A DNA stretch of 64,000 nucleotides from Roridomyces roridus (lineage: Eukaryota > Basidiomycota > Agaricomycetes > Agaricales > Mycenaceae). The notes below the pieces were generated by a model. That model searched no databases, was not told the origin of the DNA, and saw only the letters and a program-made list of their open reading frames with translations. Below, in pieces: positions 54,374-64,000 of this stretch. The position numbers were made by a program, and so were the translations under genes. The stretch covers positions 2,480,001-2,544,000 of the forward strand of contig JARKIF010000001.1 in NCBI GenBank assembly GCA_029378245.1, in the 5' to 3' direction. Numbering within the stretch: the first letter of the stretch is position 1; each line of letters opens with the position of its first letter.

Positions 54374-55432
54374 ATGCGGACCTGCCTCTTCGCCGCCCTT
54401 CTATTTTCCTTCGCGGCTGCCCAGACCGTCACCGTAACAGATGGGTGCGTCCCTCTCGTCTTGCTCGGGCCTCTCCAATAATCGCTTTGTTCTTGTTCTG
54501 TAGCGCCGGCGATGTCATCGTGGAAGTGCTCACCACAGACGCCGACGGTGACCCTACGACCAGCATTGTGTTCGTCCTAGTCCTGGAAGCCGGCTAATAC
54601 TGAGATTACGCTTTAAGATCGACGGTCTTACCGACCGCTTTTACTTCGACGATAACCGCAACGGACCCGTAAGTCCGCCACTTTACAATATTCGCTTTTT
54701 AAAAGTTGTTGCACAGCGCGGGCGACGTAGTACAGGAACAGATTATAGGAGATGGCGACGGGAACACGCAAACTCAGATTCTGTGCGCTACATTCCTGCT
54801 TTCTTGGGCTCTACTCACTGCGCTTCAAGACAAACACTGACCCCCGCTGGTGCCGCTGCTGCCAATACCCCATTCACCTCGACCATCACCACGACCAACG
54901 CAGCGCAGCAGACTGTGATTGAGCAACTAATTGGAGATGGCGATGGGAATACCCAAACTACTCCTCTGTACGTCTCGGTACCGCGATCCAGAAGTCTTCC
55001 TGACGGTGTAAAACAGCCAAACCCTCGCTGCGGCTGGAGGTGGCGGCGTCGGCGGAGGTGGCCCTGTTGGCCAACCTGACCCTGACACGGCCACAGCGGG
55101 TGCACCCACTCCATACACGTACACCACGGTTAGTTCGTCCTGTTTTCAATGTTCTCGCTAACATCTTCTAGGTTATTGGCGGTGTAACTACTGCCGTGCT
55201 GGCGACCTTCACGCCCTCTATAGCCACTGGCGTTGCCCCTTCGGCCACGTTCAAAGCAACTGTCCTCAACTACTCACAGTACCTTGCCAGCTATGCGACG
55301 ATAGTGCAGACTCAACTGGCAAGCAACAACAACAACAACGCTGCGTTTTCTCTGAGCCCTTCATGGCTGGGGGTTGGCCTCAGCATGCTGACCAGCGTGG
55401 TCGGGGGTGCTATACTGATACTGGGAGCCTGA
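54374..55432 (+). CDS. Secreted, GPI-anchor-type repeat protein
   Basis: Seven exons: 54374-54444, 54504-54569, 54618-54668, 54717-54782, 54830-54967, 55017-55128, 55172-55432 (254 aa). Signal peptide MRTCLFAALLFSFAAAQ. The middle is Ser/Thr-rich with repeated modules: TITATDPAGDVVQEQIIGDG and TITTTNAAQQTVIEQLIGDG, each followed by DGNTQT; an earlier AGDVIVEVLTTDADGD is a diverged third. The first five introns are all in phase 2, so exons could be shuffled or duplicated without frame loss. A glycine run (GGGGVGGGG), a conserved-looking C-terminal domain with YSQYLASYATIVQTQLA, and a hydrophobic tail (LTSVVGGAILILGA) suggest a GPI-anchored cell-wall protein. Function unknown. Confidence 0.75.
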
Positions 55433-55533
55433 GCCAAGGTTCACCTCATGGACTTCACGATGTACACGAACATTTGCTATCGTATTTAAATAATATACAG
55501 TAAAACTAGCATGGTCTTACATAGAGTCGAGCT

Positions 55534-56164
55534 TCAAGAGCCCTCCCCGCGCCTCAGCCGATTAAATTTGGGCAACATCTCCCTGAGATATTCGGCGTGT
55601 TTCCTCCTCAAATCTGCCTCCTGCACCTTCCCTCGCCCGCTCCACGTCCTTCTCTCCGCTGCCGGTCCATAAATCACCGTATAATCATCTAGGAACTCGT
55701 CGTCGGTGGGAACGACGAGGCAGCCTGCGCCAATAACGCAAAAGGACGCCATACGGACGGTGTGATGGACGCGTGCGCGCGTAGAAATGGTGTTAAAGTC
55801 GCCGACGGTCGGACATTCGACACGGCAGCCAATTTCAAAGAGGTTGTCGTCGCCTATACGCATCACTTCCTTCCTCCTACACACTTTTCATCCCAAGTTC
55901 TAGGTGGAACGAGTTGGCTCACGCACCTGTTGACGATGATAGCCCCCTCCTCGATGATGCACCCCGATCCGATGACTATAGGTCCAGCAATAGCGAAGAT
56001 GGTGGCTTTGGGGTGAACTATCGTGCCCGACCCAATTGTTATATCGCCTTTCAGTTCCACATCTTGGCAGACGACAGCTTTCGAGTGAATTGTGTACTTG
56101 TCGCGTCTACGTAGAGCTCAGTGGCGAGTAGCAGTAGAGCCGAGCGAAATTACATTGGTGCCAT
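55534..56164 (-). CDS. Dynactin subunit 6 (p27) homologue
   Basis: Left-handed beta-helix subunit of the dynactin pointed-end complex, linking dynein to cargo. Exons: 56164-56154, 56106-55927, 55876-55534 (177 aa). The first exon has only 11 nt. Hexapeptide-repeat blocks: KYTIHSKAVVCQDVELKGDI, TIGSGTIVHPKATIFAIAGP, IVIGSGCIIEEGAIIVN, RIGDDNLFEIGC and CVIGAGCLVVP, then YTVIYGPAAERRTW. Order and length match DCTN6 rather than bacterial acyltransferases. All junctions keep frame. Confidence 0.9.
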
Positions 56165-56235
56165 TGAGGGAAAGAGAGAGGTCGCGATAGCGTGACCAAG
56201 GAATACACGTACACAGATACATACACACACTAAAT

Positions 56236-57549
56236 CTACTGTTCCACCACACCCACCTGGGCAAGACGAGAGATCCATTCGTAGTTGTACTCCCAACTCC
56301 GAAGATCTGTCTGCACCAGCAGTCGGAGCGCCGCCAAGTCCAAGTTATCCCTGAAAGGCTGCCACGCCTTGATCGCATTAACGACATAGATACTACAGAG
56401 TGAATGAGACGATGAGAGGGAGAAAATGCGGAGAACTAACATGACTGTGCTCCGTTTGAGGACTTCCCCCTCTGCCTTCTTGAGGCACAGCTCCTTGCAC
56501 ATCGTATCCATGTCCAGATACCTTTTGGCAAGGAAGTAGCGGTACGCCCGCAGCTGTTGCGGCTGCATTTTCGCATCCGACATCATGGGGGTGAAAACGA
56601 TGGTGGGGACCGGAAGGACACCTCCTGGCTCCGCTGAGTGTAGACGCTCGTAATGCACCCGGTCAGTGTACTTTGTAGGGTCGAGCGTGATCGCGTTCGT
56701 TTCCGCGAGAGCGAGTAGGTGGTGGTACACCTGAAGTGCGCTGTAGGGGTCGTTGGCAGCGTCTAAAGCATGCTTGTTAGCGTGGAAAGGCAGAGTGAGG
56801 TTAACTGACACTCGAGCATCTCGGCAGAGAGGTTCTCTGCCTCCCAATCACCCATACGATTCTCCTCGTCCTTGCTCAATTTCTTGCGTAGATAACGCTC
56901 GACCAACTAGTACAGAGTGTCAGAAAAACGCGTTGAAATGGTTAAACCAACCTTTGCCAACGCAACAGTCTTCCTACCCCGAAAGACATCGGGAGCGATG
57001 CTCGCTGGGTCGGCTTGCTTAGCGAGCCCACCGAGTTCAACGACGTTTTTCGCCATGATACCATAGTCTTTGAACAGCTTCTTTGCGTCGTCTAATAGCT
57101 CAGTATAGCGTGTAGCAGTAAAGAAGCCACTCACTCAATATATTAGCGCCCATCTTTGGTATCTCGGGGTTCTCCAGAAGTCGTTGCAGGTGAATCGGAA
57201 ACCTCGCCATATTAGACCTGGAATTTCTCAATTGGATTACAAGAATGTTCGTCTTGTCTGCCAGCTGAATGACTGAGACGGGCCGTATGCCACCTTTCCT
57301 ACGAACAAACACCCACTCGCAGTCCATCGCGATGGGACCTGCAAGGTCCAGTTCCTGGATCCACTTGTCGGTATCGGCTTCAGTGCGCGCGAAGCGCATC
57401 TTGGGCGGAGAGGAGAGCTTCGAGTAGCTGTAGACAGGCAGTTCGGGGACTTGCGTTGCTATTGATGAGTCGGCAGAGCGACTGGCCGCCACAGGGACCA
57501 CTGGGGGCGTGAGTCGAACCAGAGACGACTGTTTAAACGCGCCCGGCAT
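56236..57549 (-). CDS. 3'-5' exonuclease domain protein (DnaQ/RNase D-like, WRN-exonuclease type)
   Basis: DEDD-family exonuclease. Exons: 57549-57135, 57091-56952, 56906-56810, 56762-56441, 56392-56236 (376 aa). Exo I is GPIAMDCEWVFVRR (DxE), Exo II is MGANILNDAKKLFKDYG (the N-D formed at a splice junction), Exo III is YAANDPYSALQVYHHL (YxxxD, also formed at a junction), so the DEDDy set is complete. The C-terminal 150 residues contain YRYFLAKRYLDMDTMCKEL and may be a separate helical domain. No helicase follows, as in many fungal WRN-exonuclease-like proteins. Substrate (DNA or RNA) unknown. Divergent from zuotin by about 310 bp. Confidence 0.88.
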
Positions 57550-57857
57550 GGTCTTGGCTCGATATATCGCAGGAGCTCTGTTGCTGATGAACGGGTGGGT
57601 TGAATGACGCGTGAAGAATCGAAAGAACCAACGCGTCGTTAGTGAGAGTTATGCCCGCCAGCGCGGCGAGGACTCTGCTGCTGGGGGGCGTAGTTGAGGC
57701 AGTGGACATGGTTGCTGGAGAAGGATGTGGGCGACAGCGAACGAGGGCACTTGTCGTTGTCGCTACCTTTGAGGGAGACAAGGACATGGACAAGCCTAAG
57801 CCGCGCGTGATCCGAAATTGCCGATCAAACTTCCGAGTTTTTCGTCCATCCACCGCC

Positions 57858-59172
57858 ATGGCCATCCCAGCACTCCCTGCCGACTACAGTCCCCCGGCGT
57901 CGACCTCCAAACTCACTCCCTTTGTCACTCAACCCAAGGGAAAGCTCATCGCCGCCGGCCCTGCCTTCCTCGCCCACCTCCACATCACCCGCAGGCATTC
58001 TGGTGACTTTAAAAAGTACGACGCAGCGACCGCTGCCGAGCGCGAAAAAGCGTTGGCCGCGAGTGGGAACGGAAACGGCGAGGAAGATGACCTCGGCGTA
58101 GGCAACGAGAGCGAGGACGAGGCTCTGTTGTCCCTCGACCCCAAGGAGTGGAAAAAACAGGACCACTACCGTGTCCTCGGTCTCAGCCACCTCCGCTGGA
58201 CGGCGACACCCGAGCAAATCAAGATTGCTCACCGGAAAAAGGTTCTCCGTCACCATCCCGATAAGAAGGCGTCCGACGCGACCTCTGCTGCCCTGGGACT
58301 CAACTTGAATACGAACGACGACGCGTTCTTCAAGTGCATTCAAAAGGCCCACGAGGTCCTCACCAACGCCGAACGCAGACGTCAATTCGATTCCGTTGAC
58401 CCTGCATTCCTCGAGGAGGTCGAGGATGTGCCGAGCGCCTCCGACTTTAAGGTATGTCTTTCCTCACTACATCCTTCAGCCATCTCATTATCCTTCAGAC
58501 CAACCCCCCGCCGTTCATCCCCACGTTCGCCCCCATCTTTGAGCGCGAGTCTCGATTCTCAAAGAACGGCACCGCTCCCAAGCTGGCCGTCCCCGTCGGT
58601 TCGTGCATGTATTCTCGATCCATTTCCGCGTAATGCTCAATCTTTGCACAGAAGGCGACGCCAAACCCTCCGACGACCCCAACGACATTCAGGGTCACGA
58701 CTTCCCGACGCTCAAAGCACACGTCGAGGCATTCTACGACTTCTGGTACAACTTTGACAGTTGGCGTAGCTTCGAGTGGATGGACAAGGAGGTCAACGAG
58801 GGCAGCGACAGCCGTGACGACAAGCGGTATACGGAGAAGAAGAACAAATCGGAGCGGGCCCGCAGAAAGCGCGATGATATCGCGCGGTTGCGTGGCATCG
58901 TCGATTTGTGTCTCAGCGTCGACCCGCGTATCAAGCACATCAAGCAGCAGGAGAAGGAGGCGCGGGAAGCTAAGAAGGCTGCTGGTGCGGTGAAGAAGCC
59001 TACTGGTCCCGCTGCTCCTCCCGCAAAGAGCAAGCAGCAGGAAGAGGCGGAGAAGGCCAAGAAGGAGGAGGAGGAGCAGGCCAAGGTCGACGCTAAAAAG
59101 GCCAAGGCTGCTGCTGCGAATGCGGCCAAGAAGGCTCGCCGTGCCCAACGGGCTGCTGAAGAGGGTGCTTAG
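57858..59172 (+). CDS. ZUO1: Zuotin, ribosome-associated J-protein
   Basis: Hsp40 partner of the ribosome-associated complex that activates Ssb-type Hsp70 on nascent chains. Exons: 57858-58451, 58499-58598, 58652-59172 (404 aa). DHYRVLGLSHLRWTATPEQI starts the J domain and HHPDKK holds the HPD. Next come the zuotin-specific FIPTFAPIFERESRFS, HVEAFYDFWYNFDSWRSFEW and ERARRKRDDIARLRGIVDLC blocks, then a charged Lys/Glu/Ala helix rich in EKAKKEEEEQ-like segments that binds the ribosome. Length fits fungal zuotin without SANT domains. Start chosen at MAIPALPADY; an upstream open frame lacks conservation. Confidence 0.95.
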
Positions 59173-59243
59173 AGCATTATGTTTAGATGTTATAGGATTT
59201 TATTCATTTGCGAAGGAGACAATCTCTGAGCCATTAAGTGAAA

Positions 59244-61548
59244 TTACACCTTCAGATCGACTAGCCTCCGACCCCGTTGGCGCTCTATTTGACTCTTGTT
59301 CCTCAGCCCAGTGCCCTTGAACATTTTTCGCCCGGGACCCCCAATTCCATCGCCCATGCCCAACGGTGCGTGTGAAGCATGCAGCAAACGCAGCGTGGCT
59401 TTGAGGACGGCTATCGGATTCCGACTTCCCCACACCTTGGCGCTAACATCCTTGATCCCCGCCGCGTTGAGCAATCGGTGAATGATGGGATTGCACCGGA
59501 GCCCAAATCCAACTGGCCGGGGTCGCAGAATAACGATCGTGGCACCAAACTTGGTCCGCACCTCCGTCCAAATCGTCCGGTCTTCAAACCGTTCAACCCA
59601 GTCCATGTTGCGCACAGCATCAGACAAGGATTTGGAATGCGCCAAGATGGCACTCTTGTGCTTGCCAAATCCAACGCCCACCATCCCGTTGCCATCTCCA
59701 ACGATCAAAATCTTGACGAAACGCTCAATCTTGCCCTTGGACGTCTGCTGCTTCGCCAACCTGAAGCCGACGGGTACGATTTTAAGCCCTTTGAGGATCT
59801 CCGCGTATTGATGTGTAGCGTCGCCGTCAGCTTCAGCATCATCGGTTTTGGTGGCCTCGTGCGTTGAGAAATCGAAACCGTCGGCTTCGAGAGCCTCGGT
59901 GAAGATGGAGTGGTGGTTACGGACGACGACACGGTTGTGGAATGGACGGTCTTTGGTTGGAGGGAGTTCCAGAACGTCCCGCGAGTCCAGCAGGGGATCG
60001 CGAGTCATGAGATTGGGCCAGGAAGCTGCGTTGGCAAGTTTCTCGGCCTCCACGAGCTCGAGATTCCTTTGGGTCTCCTCCACAATGCTCGCTTTGGAAG
60101 CTATTAGCACTTGAGCCACAGAGAATATCCGAATGCGCACCAATTTCTTCCTTTTCTTCAGCCTGAGAAGGTTCCTCTTCCCCGAGCTCAGGGAGGAGAC
60201 GTTTGAAGACATCGAGGCGCCGAATCCGAGGCAACCGTGGTTCGGTCTTGAATTCCAAGTTGACGTCTTCGTACCTGGCAAAGACAGCGGCGATGTTATT
60301 GAAAATGGTCATGTCCTCATTAAACACGGGGGCGACGATGCTGTCCACGAGCTTGAATAGTTCTTCTCGGTCTTGAGGGCTCATGCGTTCTTTGATGGCA
60401 TACTGCACGTCAGGGTTCCGCATATGGGCAACAAGCTCGTCGACCGGAGTATCCTGGTAGTAGTAGAGGTTTTTGTCTAGGAAAGGGTTGAATCAAGGGA
60501 AGTGAAATGGGCGATCCGAATACCATAGGATGACGAGGGAGAGCTGCGCGTGGCCTCCAAGAGCTCGGGAACTTCTTCCCCGTTCTCGTCAATGGTGGCT
60601 GAAAAATGGAGTCAGCAACATTTCAGCATGGGAAGCTGAATACGACTCACCAGGTTTAATCGTTTCCTTGACTTTCTGTTGCAACTCATCCGGGTTCTGC
60701 AAGTACCACTCCACTTGGACGTTCAAACGGGAGAGAGGACCATCGTAGTTCGCAAGCTTGTTTTCAATCTGCTCGAGGAGGAACTTGTCTGTTCCGGCCT
60801 CTTGCACAAGATGAGCAACCCTCCATCCAACCTCCCACTCGGGGTGCGCGTCGACCACCTCTTCATCGAGCAATTCGTCCAATTTACGGATAAATGGATC
60901 AGAATCCTCGTCGGCAATGTGGTCTTCAAGACTGCCCGCCATCTTGTCCAGCGTTTCGGGGAAATTAGTAGGGTCGGAAGCTTCCAGTTCCGCGAGAGCT
61001 TTGAACATATCGCTGTACTTTTCAGGGAACGGCGGTGTCCAAGCGCCCTCCACCTGTCCATCAAGATCGACTGGAGGTTGAGCTGGAGGAACCGCGGTCT
61101 CAACGGAGCGCTTGAGCTCTTCGAGCTTTTCCCGCGTCTTCTCCAAGCCTTCGGACTGTTTCGGGTCCTCTGCTACCCGTTTGGCCTCCAGCAGTCGGTT
61201 CGACATCCTCTCGAGCGTTTCGGTAAAACCAGGATCGGAAGGGTGCAAGCCTCGGGCTGCGAGGGCACGTAACGTCTGCTTGTGCTTTTCGGGGACGGGA
61301 AGCGCATCCAGGTCGACCCTGGAATTTGGGCCGGCGACGGAACGCTTGAACGAGTCCAATGACACGGGGGTCGTGGATTCTTCCAATGCCGCCGCGTTGT
61401 CCTTCAAAAACTGAAGGTATTCCTCGTACAAGGTCTCCTCGGGGTCGGGGTTTTGAGAGGCATAGCGTCGCACAGGCGTGGCTAGTAGTGGTGGGCGCCG
61501 GGCCAGGAAGAGTGGCGGACGTCGTCTTATGAACCGCGCGAGATGCAT
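59244..61548 (-). CDS. Mitochondrial small-subunit ribosomal protein uS5m with long N-terminal extension
   Basis: Exons: 61548-60651, 60598-60524, 60476-60141, 60100-59244 (721 aa). A mitochondrial presequence (MHLARFIRRRPPLFLARRPP) leads into about 450 residues of acidic, helical extension (PEKHKQTLRALAARGLHPSD, DVQYAIKERMSPQDREELF) before the uS5 fold: VPVGFRLAKQQTSKGKIERF, ILIVGDGNGMVGVGFGKHK (the S5 double-strand RNA site), TKFGATIVILRPRPVGFGLR, AAGIKDVSAKVWGSRNPIAV. The third intron is only 40 nt. Identity of the C-terminal domain is firm; the extension may belong to fungal mitoribosome-specific structure, and I see no stop or start that would split it into two genes. Confidence 0.88.
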
Positions 61549-61755
61549 CCAAAATTCATGCCAATTTTCCGAAAACGGTCACGACCCCACACAGGACCAA
61601 ACACAAAGAGAGGCGCGCGCCAATAATCCTCAGCCTCGATTACACAAGGAACACCGGTACAGTACAATACGTAGATACAGTATATACTCGTAGATATGTG
61701 CAGATAAAATACACAAAGCAAGGTCACCAAAGCGAGGAAATAATCAAGAAAATTG

Positions 61756-64000
61756 TCACCGACGCTTCCGTCTAGCGGCAGGTTGGGGTTCATAATAGTC
61801 TCCATCGTCCACGTCGTCTTCTTCCGCCTCCTCGTCATCAACGCCCTCAACATATCCAACACCCATAAAGACAGGTGCGCCACCCGCCCCGCCATGCGCC
61901 AGGAACCCACGCTTCTTGGAACGCGTCCCAACACCAACCAACGTCCCGCTCTCCAGCTCCAGCTCCAACTCCTCGCGTTCCCTCTCCGAGCCCCGCTGAG
62001 ACGACCTGGAACGTGAACGTGCAGCCCGCATCTCCTCATCAAGAGTTTGCCGCCGTCGATTCTTTGCAGTCCGTTCCGTGGCCGTACCACGAGAGGAAGT
62101 GGACGCAACAGACGGTGGTCGTTGCGCAGGTAGCTGTAGCCTAGGCAAGGGTGGCGAGAACGAGCGACGGGGAGGCGGTCCTTTCGACTTGGTCTTGCCC
62201 TTGGCAGCACGGGCATCCCCAGGACTCCAATCAGGACCATCCTGCACCTGAGAGTCGTAGCTGAGACTGAGCTCATCTTCCTCCTCCTCCTCGGGTTCCT
62301 GAGGAGGCGGAGGTGGTGGCGGCATCCTGGGGGCACGTATAGGAGGGCGAGGTTTCCTCGGAGATTCTACGGGCATTGGCGAAGACGGGGGACGCTTTGC
62401 AAACATATCCGTGTGTGGTAGACGCGGTTGCCGTGGAGAAGGAGGAGTGACGGCGACATCTCGTTGGTCCATGTCCACATCAATGATCTCCTTCTCGCTC
62501 CGAGGTGGTGGGACAAAAAGTTTGCGGATGGGCATGGAGGAATGCGATGAAACGACAGGAGCCGGGGGAGTAGAAGGCAGTCTCTCATCCGAGTCGTCAC
62601 CTTCCCCACCCTTGTCAGAACACAAGGATGGGGTTATAGTACTCCCTCTAGGAGGCATCGAATATGAGAATGACGCAGAACTGGGGTACTGCAAGCTGGA
62701 GGATGAAGACGACGATCGCCGTTTTGATGAGTGCTCTGTGATTGAATTAAAACACAACTCGGCGTCGACACGAAGACTTACCATCGTCGTCTACTGCCCC
62801 CTCTTGAAATCGCTTTCTTTTTTCCCCAGCCTTTGTAATATCAAGGACATCGGATCGCTCTCGCTTCCAAAGGGAGTTCCTAGAGGCACCCCAGCTGACG
62901 TCTCCGACCGAATAGCTGGAATTTGTGGAAGAGCGGGACCGATTAAAAGACTCTCCCAGCTTCTGTAAGATGGCGGCGTTCCGCCCACCGAGATTGACGG
63001 AACCGTTGTCTATGGAAGTTGAAGTGCCGCCTCGCCAACTGCTCGAAGATCCCCCCGCTAGATTACCCGAGCTCGTTTTTCTCAGCCGGACTGTCTTCAT
63101 TTCCGCCAGGAAATCGGCCATCTTCTCGGGAGGGACGCCTATAGTTGGCTGACCCTGGCGCCGACTGGGAAGAATTGGGTTTATGGGGGCTTCTTCAGGC
63201 ATGCCTCCAGTGGGCCTGAGGGAAGCGCGCGCCGCGGCGAAGAGGGTTGTAGGACCACTAGTGGGAATGCGACCACCTGGACCCGTCGGGGGTGGAGGTG
63301 GGGGTGGGGGAGGAGGAGGAGGAGGATGTGCAGAGAAAGAATTAAGGACAGGGCGGTTCGACAACTTGGAATACACAGTTAGCCCGGTAGACGGAACGAG
63401 GGAAGCAACAAACCTCGTTTTTCAGGCGGAGAATCTCTCCCTCGAGCATCCTTATCTTCTCCTTGTCCTTTTCCCTCTCATCCTCGTCGACCTCCCTGTC
63501 GCGACTGCGTTCCTCGTTCCGTTGTTGCTCTTCGCGGGCAGCGAATAGCTCTCTTTCCTTGCCTCTGACGCGCACTTCCCCAGACGTATCGCCATCGAAA
63601 TCGTAGGCACGTCCTTTACCCTTGTCCTTGGCCGGAATTCGAGGCAATTCGTCTTCGTCGTCAGACGCAGCTGAACCATCGTCGTCCTCTTCGGCATCGA
63701 CAGTGGCAGGGGTCTGTCGGAATGGCGGAGAGGTCGACTGCTCAGAGGAACGTTTGGGACTGCGCGCATTCCTCGTTGGAGGACTACGAACGTCTGGCGC
63801 AAAACGGACCTGTCGGTCGTCGAGGTGTTGCGGTGGAGACTCTGGGTCCGTGGAGGTTGAGCGCGGAAATAGGGAGCCCGGCATAGTTATAGATTGTCTT
63901 CTACGTAGAGCCCGAGGAGGGGGTTGGGGAGAGGGCGATCGCGAGGGCGAGCGTTCTGTGGGCGACTCTGCTAAAATCGGTATATGGACTCGAGCATTAA
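61756..64000 (-). CDS. Polyproline protein with WH2-like motif, 5' end open
   Basis: Exons seen: from about 63990 or ATG 63884 to 63414, 63364-62782, 62735-61756. With the start at 63884 (MPGSLFPRSTS) the protein has 677 aa. The frame is open further upstream to a CCGATTTTAG acceptor near 63970, so an earlier exon outside the window is likely. Order of features: Ser/Pro-rich N-terminus, charged coiled coil (EKDKEKIRMLEGEILRLKNE), a run of 13 prolines (about 63285-63325), LFAAARASLRP, then MADFLAEMKTVRLRKTSS, which resembles an actin-binding WH2 motif, and a long Ser/Pro/acidic tail ending AARRKRR. Verprolin/WIP-like actin regulation is a guess; no catalytic domain. Confidence 0.65.

Noticed and set aside
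57533..57865. Minus-strand open frame between the exonuclease and zuotin, with LTNDALVLSILHASFN resembling an RNase III-like helix
   Set aside because: Similarity is short, no further exon continues it, and it lies in the shared 5' region of two well-supported divergent genes; at most an upstream ORF.

Overview
The window is nuclear DNA of a filamentous basidiomycete, most likely an Agaricomycete. Gene density is high (about 40 loci in 64 kb on both strands). Almost every gene is cut by many GT-AG introns of 43-55 nt with CTNAC/CTAAT-like branch sites. Several families are typical of mushroom-forming fungi: DUF6534 and DUF6533 seven-helix proteins, DUF3328/UstYa oxidases and MYND paralogue arrays. 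No tRNA, rRNA, CRISPR or transposon was recognised.

Layout. 1-10.8 kb: 3' end of a DBP2-type RNA helicase, ribosomal protein eS10, condensin subunit Cnd1, and a very long Sds3/Dep1-like chromatin protein. 11-15 kb: three redox genes in a row (AKR9-like aldo/keto reductase, AhpC/TSA-type protein, 1-Cys peroxiredoxin). 15.2-18.3 kb: a DUF1295 membrane oxidoreductase whose second intron looks like a copy of the adjoining exon, a DUF6534 membrane protein, and eL37. 18.5-23.1 kb: three tandem MYND-finger paralogues, one decayed. 23.2-28.6 kb: transaldolase and the SSU-processome protein Utp22. 29-31.5 kb: a multi-helix membrane protein and a thioredoxin-glutaredoxin (Grx3/4). 31.6-37.2 kb: an accessory region with a type II membrane protein, three UstYa-like proteins, a GNAT acetyltransferase and a small secreted peptide. 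37.5-43.5 kb: a paralogue of the 29-kb membrane protein, Utp18, and the Obg-like ATPase OLA1/YchF, whose 853-nt intron is a five-fold tandem array of an intron carrying a box C/D snoRNA-like element. 43.5-47.5 kb: a pterin dehydratase-zinc knuckle fusion, two uncharacterised genes and a DUF6533 protein. 48.4-52.3 kb: the wreck of a diterpene cyclase beside an apparently intact P450. 52.9-64 kb: a coiled-coil protein, a GPI-type secreted repeat protein, dynactin p27 (DCTN6), a 3'-5' exonuclease, zuotin, mitochondrial uS5m, and a polyproline/WH2-like protein running off the window end.

The housekeeping genes lean towards ribosome production (eS10, eL37, Utp18, Utp22, zuotin, uS5m, DBP2). The two accessory islands (31.6-37.2 and 48.4-52.3 kb) carry secondary-metabolism families. 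The most interesting signals are at the level of splicing: a probable exon-derived intron, a tandem intron/snoRNA array, 7-9-nt microexons, four GC-AG introns and one TG acceptor. Single-base frame breaks in Cnd1 and OLA1, both normally essential or highly conserved, suggest that some indels in this sequence are assembly errors. All exon models are hand-made from splice consensus, frame and family conservation; none was checked against transcripts.
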